A stretch of 64,000 nucleotides of DNA from JBGAPH01 sp046349955 (GCA_046349955.1 JAXMBI010000010.1:124001-188000); one strand, 5' to 3'. Shown: positions 19,241 through 28,386, counted from the stretch's first letter. Numbers and translations: made by a program. Notes: a model not told the origin generated them from the letters alone.

Positions 19241-19606
19241 CTAAGCCGCGACCGCTTCGAGCGACTTCTTGACCACGGCGACGACGGCGTCGAACCCTTC
19301 CGGGTCGTGAATCGCCATCTCCGACAGGATCTTGCGGTCGAGCGCGATCTCGGCCTGCTTGAGTCCATGAATGAAGGCGCTGTAGCGGAGGCCGCGCATC
19401 TTCACGGCGGCGCTTAGGCGGGTGATCCACAGGCGGCGGAAGTCGCGTTTGCGAACGCGGCGGTCGCGCGTGGCGTAGACGCCCGCCCGGACCAGCGTTT
19501 CCTTGGCCGTCCGCAGCAACTTGCGACGCCCCCCCACATAGCCCTTGACCTTCTTGAACAGCCGCTTCTTGGCGTGGTTGCGGGCGGCGCCTTTGGTCGT
19601 TCTCAT
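19241..19606 (-). CDS. rplT: Large-subunit ribosomal protein L20
   Basis: Binds 23S rRNA early in 50S assembly. 121 residues, normal length. Starts MRTTKGAARNHAKKRLFKK and carries KGYVGGRRKLLRTAKET, RDRRVRKRDFRRLWITRL and the C-terminal globular part with SAFIHGLKQAEI. Lies 81 bases after rpmI, same strand, in the usual order. The L20 translational operator seen in some bacteria cannot be recognised here. Confidence 0.97.
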   Translation of the reverse strand: MRTTKGAARNHAKKRLFKKVKGYVGGRRKLLRTAKETLVRAGVYATRDRRVRKRDFRRLWITRLSAAVKMRGLRYSAFIHGLKQAEIALDRKILSEMAIHDPEGFDAVVAVVKKSLEAVAA

Positions 19607-19687
19607 CGCGAGGTCCTAAACGTTCGAAAGCGGGCGTTGCGGGAAGGGCGGGCGGAAACGATGCGGCTAAGCGCCTAGAGAATAAGG

Positions 19688-19891
19688 CTAGTAGCTGTTG
19701 CCGGCCAGAGCTTGCACCACGTTGGCCGTCATCGACTTGTGCAGCACCTTGGTGCCGCGCAAGCGGAGCTTGTTCTTGTGGGTCTTCCGCGAGGCGCGGT
19801 GGCTCGTGCCCGCCTGCCGATGCTTGACCTTGCCGGAGGCCGTGAGGCGGAACCGCTTCTTGGTGCCTTTGTGGGTCTTCTGCTTGGGCAT
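19688..19891 (-). CDS. rpmI: Large-subunit ribosomal protein L35
   Basis: 67 residues, highly basic: MPKQKTHKGTKKRFRLTASG, then KHRQAGTSHRASRKTHKNK and VLHKSM. First gene of the rpmI-rplT-pheS unit here; infC, usually immediately upstream, is absent, and the upstream 290 bases lead to an unrelated transporter. The rpmI promoter should lie in 19892-20180; this stretch contains no supported gene. Confidence 0.96.
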   Translation of the reverse strand: MPKQKTHKGTKKRFRLTASGKVKHRQAGTSHRASRKTHKNKLRLRGTKVLHKSMTANVVQALAGNSY

Positions 19892-20181
19892 GGGAAAGGG
19901 CTGCTCGAGCTAAAGGGGGCCGTGGCCGAAAGTTATCGCTCAGGCGCGGCCCGAGCCGGTTTGCAAGAATCCGTCATTATACGGTTTTGCCGCTGCGACG
20001 GAAGAGGTGCGTGAGAAAACAAACAGGGGTCGTCGGACCGCCGTCGGCGCCCCACCCAGACCGCCCCTCTTCACTCGGAGGCAGCCACAGCCGCTCCCAT
20101 TGCAGACCGACCCCGACGGGACTCGGCCGCACGCTCATGGGGGCCAGGCGGTTGGCGGCGGGACGCAGGGCAGGCAGGCGG

Positions 20182-23052
20182 TTAGCGGGATCGAAAGCCG
20201 GCATGATCGTGTTCCTCGTTGCGGGGCAACCCGGGCGCGCTCATGCGATGAGGGCCGGCCAAGTTGCGGTGGCGATTCTCGAACCGGCGGGCGGTCGCTT
20301 CGCCCTCACCCGGCTCGTCCCCCTGCTGAGCGTCGACCGGGTCCGGTCTGTTACGCGTCAGCCACACGAAAAACGCCGGCAACAAGATCACGCTCGTCAG
20401 CAGGCAGCAGGTCGCCCCGAGGGTCATGATCCGCCCCAGGCTGTAGAGCCCCCGGTGGCTGGCGATCATCAGGCTTGCAAAGCTGGCCACGGTGGTCAGC
20501 GACGTCAGCATCATGGCGATCGTCGTCGACGGGGTCAGCCGGTAGCGGCCCGACTGCGAACGATAGTCGTGAACGATATGCACCCCGTCTTCCACGCCCA
20601 CGCCGATGAGTAGCGGCAGGGCGATCATGTTGGCCGGGTTGAGCGGAATGTCCATCAGCCCCATGAGGCCGAACGTCTGCACCATGCCGAGTCCCAGGGG
20701 GAGCATGGCCAGCAGCGTGTGGCGTACGCTGCGGAAGTCGAGCCAGATGGCCACCACGATGCCAACCACCGAGTAGATCGCCGCCATCAGGTAGCTGCGC
20801 TGCATGGTTTGCGAGGCTTCGTAGGTTTGCAGCGGGTTGCCGGTGGCCCGCGGGTCGACGCTCCGCACGTCGGCTACGAACTTGGCCAAGGCCTCCATGT
20901 CCCACGTGTTGTCGCGGGCATAGATCTTCAGCAGGTGCCGCCCGCCCTGGCCCACGAAGCGGGTCACCAGGCTTTGCGGCAGATCGCCCAACTCCGGCGG
21001 ATTTGGATCGGCCACTTCGCGCAAGAAGTGCATGCGGCTCAGCAGATCGCCGGCCATCTGCTGCTGGTAGCCCGAGATGCGAGCGTAGCATTCCTGCGGC
21101 GGCAGCCGGCGGAGGACGTCGCGAATCTGGTCGAGGTCGCGAATGATCTTCTGGCTCTCCGGGCCCGCCGGCAGCATGCCGCGTACCCGCGAGAGCGCCC
21201 GACCCAAGTTCTCGGGCGAGTCGACCGGAATCAACTGCGGCGTTTCGGCCAGGTTGGCCAAGCGGCGGTCGATCCTCTGGATGGCCGGGCGCTTGTGCTC
21301 GTGATCGGCCGGCAGCAGCGACACGATCTCTTCCGTGCGCTCGACCGTGGGCAATTGCAGGAACTTCGCTTTGCGGGCGAGCAACTCCTCGCGGCTTTCG
21401 GCCACGGAGAGCGCGAACCACACGCTCTGCCCATGATCCTCGAGCAGCTTGCGCTCGAGTTCCACGCTTTCGAGCCCCTGGGCCTGCAGGTTCAGCAGGT
21501 TGTGGTCGTACCAGAGCTTGGGGAGGCCGAAGGCGGTGAGCCCGGTGATGACGAGCGTGAGCGCGGCTGCAGTGAGGGGCACCTTGAGCAAGGGCGCTGC
21601 CCAGAGATCGACCCTCAGCGACTCCGGCAAGACCTCGTGGCGTTTGTGGCGGTCCCACAGGTAGATGACGGCCGGCAGCACCAGCAGCGTGGCGACCATG
21701 CAGCAAAGGATTCCGCCGCCGCCGATCGTGCCTAACTCGGCCACGCCCGTGAATTCGGTGTAGCCGATGGCGAAGAACGAGAGCGCCGTGGCTACTCCCG
21801 AGGTGAATACGCCGGGGCCCACGTCGCGGGCGGTGCGGGCAATAAGGTCGATGTCGCAGGGACCCCGCCGCCGCAGATGCAGGTAGCGGGCCACGTAGTG
21901 GATCGGGTAGTTGTTGCCTTGCCCGATCAGCACCACGGCGAAGGCGCTGCTCAGGATGTTCAAGTGCCCCACCGCCACGGCCAGATAGCCGACCGACCAG
22001 GCCATGCCGACGCCGACGACAAAGGTCGAAAGCAGCGCATGGCGCAGGCCGCCGAGCCCTGCGGCGAAGAGGACGAACACGCCGATCAGCCCCAGGATGG
22101 TGGCCTCCTGCATGTCCATCTGACTGACCTGCATCTCGTCGTGCTCCATCACCGGCAGGCCGGTGAGGCCGATTTCGACATCGGGATGCCGCGCGCCCAC
22201 CTGCGCGATCAGCTTGCGCAGCTCGGCGATCGCCTGCTGGTTGCGGGCGAGGCCCGTTTCTCCCTGGTCGACCAGCCGCAGCATGATGAAGCCCAGCCGC
22301 CCTTGCTCGGTGAGCAGGTACTGCGAGCCCAACTCACTGAGCGTGGCGAAGGAGTGGGGCATCTCCGGCCACGGGGATTGATACTGCCCCGGCTCGGTGA
22401 GCGCGACTGCCAAGCCGCGGGCCAACCGGCCTAGTTCAGCTTGAGCGGCGGCCTGCATCGCGGCCGCGGCCGGCCCCGAGGGCGGAGCCTGCGGGAGGGC
22501 GGGCTGCCCCGGGTTCGCAGCCGGTTGCCCCAGCCGCATGGACATGCCCAAGGTCATGCGGCCCAGGTTCAGGTTCGACCAATCCCCTTCGAGGATCGGC
22601 GAGAGCTTGTCGAGAAAGCCTTCGATGCCTTGCAGCTCGGGGGCCGGCAGGTAGTGCAGGGCTTTGGAGCGGATCGGCGAGAGATCGATTTCATGGAGCA
22701 CGGCGTGAAAGAGCTGCTTCTCCTTCACGAGCGCGCCGGAGAGCTCCTGGAGCGCCGGCACCACCTGGTCGCGGCTCGCGCCTTCGACCACGACGACGGC
22801 GTCGTCTTCGGCCCCGAACTCCTGGATGTATTCGAGCCAGAGCTGGTTGTAGCCGCTCTGGGGATTCAGCAAATCGAGCCGGCTGGTGCGATAGTCGACC
22901 CGGCGGGCCGCATAGAGCACGCACACGGCGGCGGCGGCCGTGCAGAGAACGAGCGTGGCCACCGGATAGCGCAGCACCCCGCGGGTCAGGGCGGCGAGCG
23001 GCCGCGCAAAGATCGAGGGCTCTTCTTCCGGCGGCATCCCTTCCGCGGACAT
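20182..23052 (-). CDS. RND/MMPL-family transporter, HpnN-like
   Basis: 956 residues. One membrane helix at about 30-50, a large periplasmic loop, a bundle of five helices (about 320-480), a second large loop, and a second bundle near 780-930: the two-fold RND plan. The second half carries GVGVEDGVHIVHDY, the MMPL/HpnN-type charged helix; the matching first-half segment reads GQGNNYPIHYVARY, with Asn where an acidic residue is common. ATG at 23052 follows GGAG by 7 bases, so it is preferred to the GTG 21 bases earlier. HpnN relatives move hopanoids to the outer membrane, but no hopanoid synthesis genes are next to it. Single gene. Confidence 0.8.
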   Translation of the reverse strand: MSAEGMPPEEEPSIFARPLAALTRGVLRYPVATLVLCTAAAAVCVLYAARRVDYRTSRLDLLNPQSGYNQLWLEYIQEFGAEDDAVVVVEGASRDQVVPALQELSGALVKEKQLFHAVLHEIDLSPIRSKALHYLPAPELQGIEGFLDKLSPILEGDWSNLNLGRMTLGMSMRLGQPAANPGQPALPQAPPSGPAAAAMQAAAQAELGRLARGLAVALTEPGQYQSPWPEMPHSFATLSELGSQYLLTEQGRLGFIMLRLVDQGETGLARNQQAIAELRKLIAQVGARHPDVEIGLTGLPVMEHDEMQVSQMDMQEATILGLIGVFVLFAAGLGGLRHALLSTFVVGVGMAWSVGYLAVAVGHLNILSSAFAVVLIGQGNNYPIHYVARYLHLRRRGPCDIDLIARTARDVGPGVFTSGVATALSFFAIGYTEFTGVAELGTIGGGGILCCMVATLLVLPAVIYLWDRHKRHEVLPESLRVDLWAAPLLKVPLTAAALTLVITGLTAFGLPKLWYDHNLLNLQAQGLESVELERKLLEDHGQSVWFALSVAESREELLARKAKFLQLPTVERTEEIVSLLPADHEHKRPAIQRIDRRLANLAETPQLIPVDSPENLGRALSRVRGMLPAGPESQKIIRDLDQIRDVLRRLPPQECYARISGYQQQMAGDLLSRMHFLREVADPNPPELGDLPQSLVTRFVGQGGRHLLKIYARDNTWDMEALAKFVADVRSVDPRATGNPLQTYEASQTMQRSYLMAAIYSVVGIVVAIWLDFRSVRHTLLAMLPLGLGMVQTFGLMGLMDIPLNPANMIALPLLIGVGVEDGVHIVHDYRSQSGRYRLTPSTTIAMMLTSLTTVASFASLMIASHRGLYSLGRIMTLGATCCLLTSVILLPAFFVWLTRNRPDPVDAQQGDEPGEGEATARRFENRHRNLAGPHRMSAPGLPRNEEHDHAGFRSR

Positions 23053-23323
23053 CAGCGTGCTCCGAGTTGTCACGGCCCGCGCAACCGTCTGGGCACGGCG
23101 GCGCCAAGCGTTCTAACGCAAGACTGCCCTGGCCGGCGGCGCCTCGTCCATGGGCGCGCACTTCCAGGCGATGAGGAGGCGGATTCTACCGGGCCGCGAA
23201 AATGCCAACAAGGCGAGTCCGGCGACGCTGGCAGTCCGCAAACCCTTGAAAAGACTGGGTTTGACGCGCGGGGCCCCGTCATCTCGTCCTGCTGGGCCGC
23301 CAAATCCTACCGCCCGATTTGCT

Positions 23324-24205
23324 TCAGTCGAGCGATCCAGTTGCCAGATATCGTTCGATCACAGCCCATTCCGCCGGATCGCTGACCTCGGCGGCCCAGG
23401 CTTGCACCCCGGCTAGGTTCTGGTCCCAGCATTCGCGGAAGGCCGGCAGCCACAAACTGCGGGCAAAGCGAGTCTCCAGATGCCTGGAGCCGTGAAAGTG
23501 CCAGATGCGGACATCTTCCGTATCCGCAGCATGAACGGGAGAGCAGTTGTATCGGCAATCGAGCAACCGGTGAGGATAGTGGGGCAGCAGCAACTGCAGG
23601 GCAATCTCATCGGGGATGAAGGTCTCCCAGCCGACTGCTGCCAACTCGTACCAGGGCCGCAGGATCGGTGCTCCGGCGCGAAAGGCAAAGACGCCGCCGT
23701 TCACCGCGGGGCGATCGGCCTGGGCCGTGTCGACGAGAGAGTTGATGTACTCAAGCGGAAAGTGTCGCTGCTCAAGCGTCCGCCAGCGCTCCAAACGGTT
23801 CAAGACGGGCGGTTGGTTCGTCCGCCAGTTGGCGAACTGCGTGGCGACGAACGGGGCTTCGTCCGACAGCTCGAACAACGCCGAGATATCGCCGACGATG
23901 AGCGTATCGGCATCGAGGACAGCCGCAGCGTCGTAAGGCACGCAACTTAACAGCGACAGCTTGGTCAGGTAGGCCGAATTCCGACCCGCTGCGATCTCGG
24001 GATACTGGCTGGCTCGCAGGCCCAACCGAGGTTCATCAGCCAGGCGTTCGCCCAGAGTATCGGACTCGGGACGAGTCGTGTAAATCGTCGTCGGGCCGGA
24101 ATAAAGTAGCCGCAGGGTTGCAACTGCTACAAGCAGCCGCAGCTCATAGCCGCCCGCCGTGACCAGGAAAAGGGCGGCCTCTGCACGATTGCGCGCAGTC
24201 GTCAT
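23324..24205 (-). CDS. Glycosyltransferase of the GT8-like (nucleotide-sugar) fold
   Basis: 293 residues, cytoplasmic. LRLLVAVATLRLLY with a strand-helix start, then VLDADTLIVGD (about 97-107), the DxD metal motif of GT-A enzymes with flanking hydrophobic strand, NGGVFAFRAG (about 168-177) and the C-terminal IWHFHGSRH, the second His motif that in GT8 enzymes coordinates the metal. Donor and acceptor are unknown; hexose transfer to a lipid or glycan is the family norm. No partner genes for polysaccharide synthesis lie nearby. Confidence 0.8.
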   Translation of the reverse strand: MTTARNRAEAALFLVTAGGYELRLLVAVATLRLLYSGPTTIYTTRPESDTLGERLADEPRLGLRASQYPEIAAGRNSAYLTKLSLLSCVPYDAAAVLDADTLIVGDISALFELSDEAPFVATQFANWRTNQPPVLNRLERWRTLEQRHFPLEYINSLVDTAQADRPAVNGGVFAFRAGAPILRPWYELAAVGWETFIPDEIALQLLLPHYPHRLLDCRYNCSPVHAADTEDVRIWHFHGSRHLETRFARSLWLPAFRECWDQNLAGVQAWAAEVSDPAEWAVIERYLATGSLD

Positions 24206-24504
24206 AAAAGATCGGCAAGACCTCAGGTCGCGGGCAAACTAGGCGCTGCGGAAGATTCGCGGTCCCGCACGCGTCAGGCCGCCCAGTAAGGCGCGCTAGT
24301 CATTCGCCCTGCGGCCAGTGAGTCGGCTTCTTGTTCTTCCGATCGCGGCGCTGGCGCCGTCACCCCGCAAGGCGAGTCCAGCGATGGCTTGCGCGCCTAA
24401 CACGTGCAAAAGCAATAGCTGAATTCGCTTGATCCGCTATTGGCCATGGGGCGTCTTCGCAAACTGCTCGAGAGCCAGACGCCTCGCCGCAATACATCCG
24501 AAAC
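24206..24504. other. Intergenic region without a recognised feature
   Basis: About 300 bases between two minus-strand genes; no supported reading frame, tRNA or clear hairpin. The promoter of the glycosyltransferase gene should lie at its right edge-distal side (24206 onward). Confidence 0.5.
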
Positions 24505-25137
24505 CTAGTACGGCGGCTCCTCAGTCTCCGAAAAGCGTTTGTCCGCCCATGCCCGCGCTTCGCGAAGCCGCTGCGAGCTCTGCGGATCCTTGTCCGCTGC
24601 GGCCAACCGCTCCAGCGCGTCCAGGAGCCCGCGCTTCGTGCCCAACACCGCGATCATGATCTCCAGGCACTTCTTTTGCGCGGCGGCATCGTCGGTGCTC
24701 TTCAGCAGTTCGACCACTCCCGGCAGACCGATCCGCCCCATCTTCTTGAGCGCATCCGAGGCTGGATAGTCGAGCAATCCATAGCCGAAGCTCACTTCCT
24801 TATCATGCTCCGCCTCCTCAGGCAACATAGCGACCAGCGTCTTCGCAGCCGGCCGATAGTTCAGCTCCCCGAGGAGCACGGCTGCCCCCGCCCGTTGCTT
24901 GTAGCCGTAGTCGGACTTCGACTCCAAGATCTCGACGAGCTGTTGCCCAAGGGATCTCTTCTCCTTCAGGACCCGATTGACGTCATCCTCGACGGCGTCG
25001 GGATTCTGAAGCAGCGAACTTAGGTTGACGGTTCCGCCCGCAGTGCCTGCGTCCTGTAGGCCGGCCAGGGCGACAGCCGAAACACCGAGAAGGGCTGCCC
25101 CGACGACAACGACGCTGCGCAGACGCCCAACGCACAT
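24505..25137 (-). CDS. Exported HEAT-like repeat protein
   Basis: 210 residues from ATG 25137, chosen because GGAGG lies 5 bases before it; the GTG at 25143 is part of that ribosome site. Signal peptide: VVVVGAALLGVSAVALAG. The mature part is nearly all helix, with repeated hydrophobic-charged units such as AAVLLGELNYRPAAKTLVAM and ALKKMGRIGLPGVVELLKS that fit HEAT-type repeats. No catalytic motif. It is probably a periplasmic protein-binding scaffold. Its stop lies 300 bases from the next gene on that strand. Confidence 0.62.
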   Translation of the reverse strand: MCVGRLRSVVVVGAALLGVSAVALAGLQDAGTAGGTVNLSSLLQNPDAVEDDVNRVLKEKRSLGQQLVEILESKSDYGYKQRAGAAVLLGELNYRPAAKTLVAMLPEEAEHDKEVSFGYGLLDYPASDALKKMGRIGLPGVVELLKSTDDAAAQKKCLEIMIAVLGTKRGLLDALERLAAADKDPQSSQRLREARAWADKRFSETEEPPY

Positions 25138-25168
25138 GTTCACCTCCGGGGATCGGCCAAGAATGCAG

Positions 25169-26179
25169 CTAGCTTCCGTAGCTCATCGCCGCTAGCCGCT
25201 CGAGCAGCGCGAGCGCAGCCCCCGAATCGATCGCGGCCGCGGCCTGTTCTACGCCGCTGCGGAGCGTTTCGGCTTTTCCGGCCACGCAGAGCGCGGCCGC
25301 CGCGTTTGCTAGCACGATGTTGCGGGCAGGACCTTGCTCGCCTGAGAGCACCCGCCGTACGACCGCGGCGCTCTGTTCCGGGTTCTCGACCGCCAGCGGC
25401 GCCAGGCTGCTAGCAGGCAGGCCGAAGTCGGCGGCGGTCCATTCGAAGGGCTGGAGTGCCTCGGCCGTGACTTCCGTGACCGATGTCTTGGCTTCCAAGT
25501 TGACTTCCCCCAGACCATGTCCGCAGACGACCAGCGACCTCCGGGTGCCCAAGAGCTGCAGCGCTTCGGCCAGCTTGTTCTGAAGTTCGGGCCTTCCCGT
25601 GCCCAAGACCTGAAACGGGGCCCCGGCCGGATTGCAAAGGGGGCCCAGCAGATTGAAGATCGTGCGCACGCCCAGCTTCCGCCGCACGGCGCCCACCTGC
25701 TTCATCGCGGGGTGCAGGGCCGGGGCAAAGCAGAAGCAGAGCCCGAGCTCCGCCAGGCAGCGCTCGATCGTGGGGACATCAGCCTCGAGATTCACGCCGA
25801 GGGCTGCGAGCACGTCGGCCGAGCCGCTGCGGCTAGTGACGCTGCGGTTGCCGTGTTTGGCCACCGGCAGGCCGGCGGCCGCCGTGACGATGGCGGCCGT
25901 GGTGCTGATATTAAAGGTCTGCGACGCGTCCCCCCCGGTTCCGCAGGTGTCGACGAACACCTCGTGCGTCGAGCGAATCCGCGTCATGTGCCGCCGCATG
26001 CACTGGGCGGCCCCAGCCAGCTCCGCGCTCGTTTCACCCTTTTCGCGCAGCGCGATCAGGAAGACGCCGATTTGCCCCTCGGCGGCCTGCCCGCTCATGA
26101 TGTGCTCGAGCGCGGCGTCCATCTCGGCGAGCGTCAGGTCTTCGCCGGCGGAGAGACGGCCGAGGGCAGCTTGGAACAT
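25169..26179 (-). CDS. trpD: Anthranilate phosphoribosyltransferase
   Basis: Joins anthranilate and PRPP in tryptophan synthesis. 336 residues from ATG 26179 (MFQAALGRL); the open frame is 18 codons longer but the extra part lacks family similarity. The PRPP loop DTCGTGGDASQTFNIST and the KHGNRSVTSRSGSADVLAALG segment are both present, as is the acidic metal region. It is an orphan: no other trp gene is adjacent. The exported HEAT-like gene lies 31 bases beyond its stop, and the zinc-ribbon ACP gene is upstream, all on one strand. Confidence 0.96.
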   Translation of the reverse strand: MFQAALGRLSAGEDLTLAEMDAALEHIMSGQAAEGQIGVFLIALREKGETSAELAGAAQCMRRHMTRIRSTHEVFVDTCGTGGDASQTFNISTTAAIVTAAAGLPVAKHGNRSVTSRSGSADVLAALGVNLEADVPTIERCLAELGLCFCFAPALHPAMKQVGAVRRKLGVRTIFNLLGPLCNPAGAPFQVLGTGRPELQNKLAEALQLLGTRRSLVVCGHGLGEVNLEAKTSVTEVTAEALQPFEWTAADFGLPASSLAPLAVENPEQSAAVVRRVLSGEQGPARNIVLANAAAALCVAGKAETLRSGVEQAAAAIDSGAALALLERLAAMSYGS

Positions 26180-26333
26180 GGTCGGCGGAAGAATGGCAAC
26201 AGCGGGAAACGCGGCGCCTGGAACGGCGCACACCTACGCCCTAATGTAATTGCCGGTTCGCCAAGACGTCAGCCCGCCTGGCGGCCCCGCAGAGCCGCCA
26301 CTCGGGCCAAGAAGCGTCGACCCCGCAAGGGCC

Positions 26334-26681
26334 CTAGCGCTGGGCTGCTTCGTCGAACTGCTCTTCGAGCTGGATCAAGATTTCGATCACCTCGAGCGAA
26401 TCAGCCCCCAGCTCGCTGAGTGTGGTCCAATCGGCGCGCACCCGGCTGCGGTCGACGCCGAGTTGGTGGGCCACGATGTCGGTCAGCCGCTCCTGCACCG
26501 TGTTGGCGTCGTCGGGACGGAAAAACCGCGTCGAGGAGCGGAGCGACACGTACCAGAGCGAGTGCCCGCAATGCGGGCAAGACACGTCGCCCAAAGGAGC
26601 GGTGAGGTGCAGCTTGAGGTCAGCGGCGCAGGCCGGGCATTGATTGGCGGCGCCAGTGGCATCGTGCGGGATCGAGATCAT
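26334..26681 (-). CDS. Zinc-ribbon/acyl-carrier-protein fusion
   Basis: 115 residues. N-terminal zinc ribbon with CPAC (C15, C18) and CPHC (C35, C38). The second half (60-113) is an acyl carrier protein: TVQERLTDIVAHQLGV, LGADSLEVIEILIQLEEQF, with Ser95 of DSLE as the phosphopantetheine site. It stops about 25 residues earlier than a normal ACP, so the last helix (PDEEAEKITT-type) is missing. AAGGAG stands 8 bases before the ATG. It lies upstream of trpD with no fatty-acid or polyketide genes nearby, so its partner is unknown. It could supply an activated acyl or serve as a sensor; both are guesses. Confidence 0.87.
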   Translation of the reverse strand: MISIPHDATGAANQCPACAADLKLHLTAPLGDVSCPHCGHSLWYVSLRSSTRFFRPDDANTVQERLTDIVAHQLGVDRSRVRADWTTLSELGADSLEVIEILIQLEEQFDEAAQR

Positions 26682-26866
26682 GGGTCATTCTCCTTAACGG
26701 GCGCCTAGAGCGAACGACTTCGTGTGGGCAAATCCTGCGCCAGTGATTGCAGCCTAGCCGCCGGCGGGCGGCGCCTCTACGGCCAGTCTGGGGAACGCTT
26801 CCCCACTTCCGCATAGCGTGGCGGCGCTCGACGATGTTACGCGCCGTTGCCGCCCATTGTAGCGGG

Positions 26867-27502
26867 TTACTTCAAGTCCACCGACCAGTAGGCGTCGTTC
26901 AAGAACGTTTTCCAACTCTCGTACTTCGGGTTGCCCAGCTTAATCGTCAAAAGCGGACTTCTCTTGGGCTTCACCGGAGGACGGATCAGCTTCATGTGCG
27001 CCTGCTGGGGCGTCCTTCCCCCCTTGCGGACGTTGCACGACACGCAACTGCAGACGATGTTCTCCCAGCAGGTCGGACCATTCTGACTGCGCGGGACGAC
27101 GTGGTCTAGGCTCAGCTCGCTCGTGGGGAAGCCCTGGCCGCAATATTGGCAGTGGTTTCCGTCGCGGGCAAACACGTTGCGGCGGTTGAACCGCACTGTT
27201 TGCTTGGGGGTGCGGTCGTAGCCCAGCAGGCGAATCACCCGCGGCGCCTGAATACGGAAGTTCACCGCCTGGATCCAGTCGTCGTGCGGGTGCTCATAGG
27301 CCTCGCGCAATGCGCTAATCTCGCGCCACGACTCGAAGTCGTAGTTGGCGTACTGCCCCTCCTCGAGGTGGATGACCTCAGCCAGTTCGCGCACCAACAA
27401 GGCGAACGCACGGCGCACCGAGATCACATGAACCGCCATGTAGAAGCGGTTCAACACCAGCACACTAGCGGCCAGGCTTGGCGAAGCGGCCACGCGAGTC
27501 AT
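26867..27502 (-). CDS. HNH endonuclease
   Basis: 211 residues. The core has CQYCG (metal Cys pair), LSLDHVVPRSQ with the catalytic His, CVSCN and the end RKGGRTPQQA, typical of the HNH family with a zinc-binding beta-beta-alpha fold. The N-terminus ASVLVLNRFYMAVHVISVRRAFAL is a conserved strand-rich extension common to stand-alone bacterial members. No signal peptide. Neighbours give no clue; the family ranges from restriction enzymes to repair. Substrate and role are unknown. Confidence 0.88.
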   Translation of the reverse strand: MTRVAASPSLAASVLVLNRFYMAVHVISVRRAFALLVRELAEVIHLEEGQYANYDFESWREISALREAYEHPHDDWIQAVNFRIQAPRVIRLLGYDRTPKQTVRFNRRNVFARDGNHCQYCGQGFPTSELSLDHVVPRSQNGPTCWENIVCSCVSCNVRKGGRTPQQAHMKLIRPPVKPKRSPLLTIKLGNPKYESWKTFLNDAYWSVDLK

Positions 27503-27927
27503 GCAACGTCTCCCGAGCGACGAGGAGCGATCCTCGGCCGGTGCGGCTGGAGAATCAGCCAGCCGACAGCCTTGCGGCTCTCGGCGTTCCGAACGGGGAT
27601 CGCGGAACTAGGGGTTCCGCAGATCGGCGAGGAAGGAGAGCGAGCAAACCGGACGGGATCAGGCCTCTTTCTTGCCGGATCACGACCCTGTTTATTGTAC
27701 CCGGCCGGCCAGGGGGCCACCAGGACCAGGGGCGATTCGCACAAACTCCTCACATTCTCTTCCGACGCGTTTGGCCGCGGTGAAGTTCGCCTTTGCCGCG
27801 CGATTCGCCGCTAGCAGACGGCCGCTCGCGGCCTACCCTCGACTCTGGGCACGAGATCGATGGGCGGCCTCTGCCGCAAGTTTTTCCGCCGCCTCTGGGT
27901 TGCTTGGCGCGCGCGAGCGCTATTAGG
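27503..27927. other. Intergenic region, no supported gene
   Basis: About 425 bases between the divergent HNH gene and a small leader-like reading frame. Contains short direct and inverted pieces (for example CTAGGGGTTCCG near 27608) but no tRNA, hairpin terminator or supported reading frame. Confidence 0.5.
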
Positions 27928-27945
27928 ATGAAGGAGGTCAAGCTG

Positions 27946-27987
27946 ATGCAAGCGCCGTATGCTGCGGCGGTTGCCAGCGTCCTCTAG
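27946..27987 (+). CDS. Possible 13-residue leader peptide
   Basis: ATG at 27946 stands 7 bases after a perfect AAGGAGGT ribosome site (27931-27938). It gives MQAPYAAAVASVL then TAG at 27985, 13 bases before the next gene at 28001. An in-frame ATG at 27928 would add six residues. The perfect Shine-Dalgarno suggests real translation, perhaps with coupling to the downstream gene. It could equally be chance. Confidence 0.3.
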   Translation: MQAPYAAAVASVL

Positions 27988-28000
27988 GGAAACTGGCTCG

Positions 28001-28309
28001 ATGATTCACTACACCTGCGACGCATGCAAACGACCGCTCGACCCCGAAGAAGAGAACCGCTACGTGGTCCGGCTCGAAGTGTATGCGGCCTGCGATCCGC
28101 TCGACCTGCATGAGGCCGAGGGGGACCGCGATCATCTGCACGAGATCCAAGAGGTCTTGCAGCGTTTGGAAGACGAAGACGACGACAGCACGGTCGAAGA
28201 CGAGTACCAGCAGTTGCGCTTCGACCTCTGCCCGGAGTGCCATAAGCGGTTCCTGAAGAACCCGCTCGGCCTCGACACCAGTAAGCTGTTCGACTTCAGC
28301 AACAACTAG
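28001..28309 (+). CDS. Small conserved protein with two Cys pairs and an acidic middle
   Basis: 102 residues from the ATG at 28001; a longer open frame starts at 27959 but the shorter start fits the CDACK N-terminus. TCDACKRPLD and CPECHKRF form two halves of a zinc ribbon that are separated by about 65 residues rich in Glu and Asp (EDEDDDSTVEDEY). This layout is familiar from planctomycete-specific proteins of unknown function. No membrane segment. It lies 77 bases before a secreted nuclease, and may be co-transcribed with it. Confidence 0.75.
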   Translation: MIHYTCDACKRPLDPEEENRYVVRLEVYAACDPLDLHEAEGDRDHLHEIQEVLQRLEDEDDDSTVEDEYQQLRFDLCPECHKRFLKNPLGLDTSKLFDFSNN

Positions 28310-28386
28310 CGCGGAGCGGACGCCGCTCGGCGGCTGGCGTTTCGCCCTTCTGCCTCCTTGGCTCGCGCCTGGTTCACGAGGAAGCC

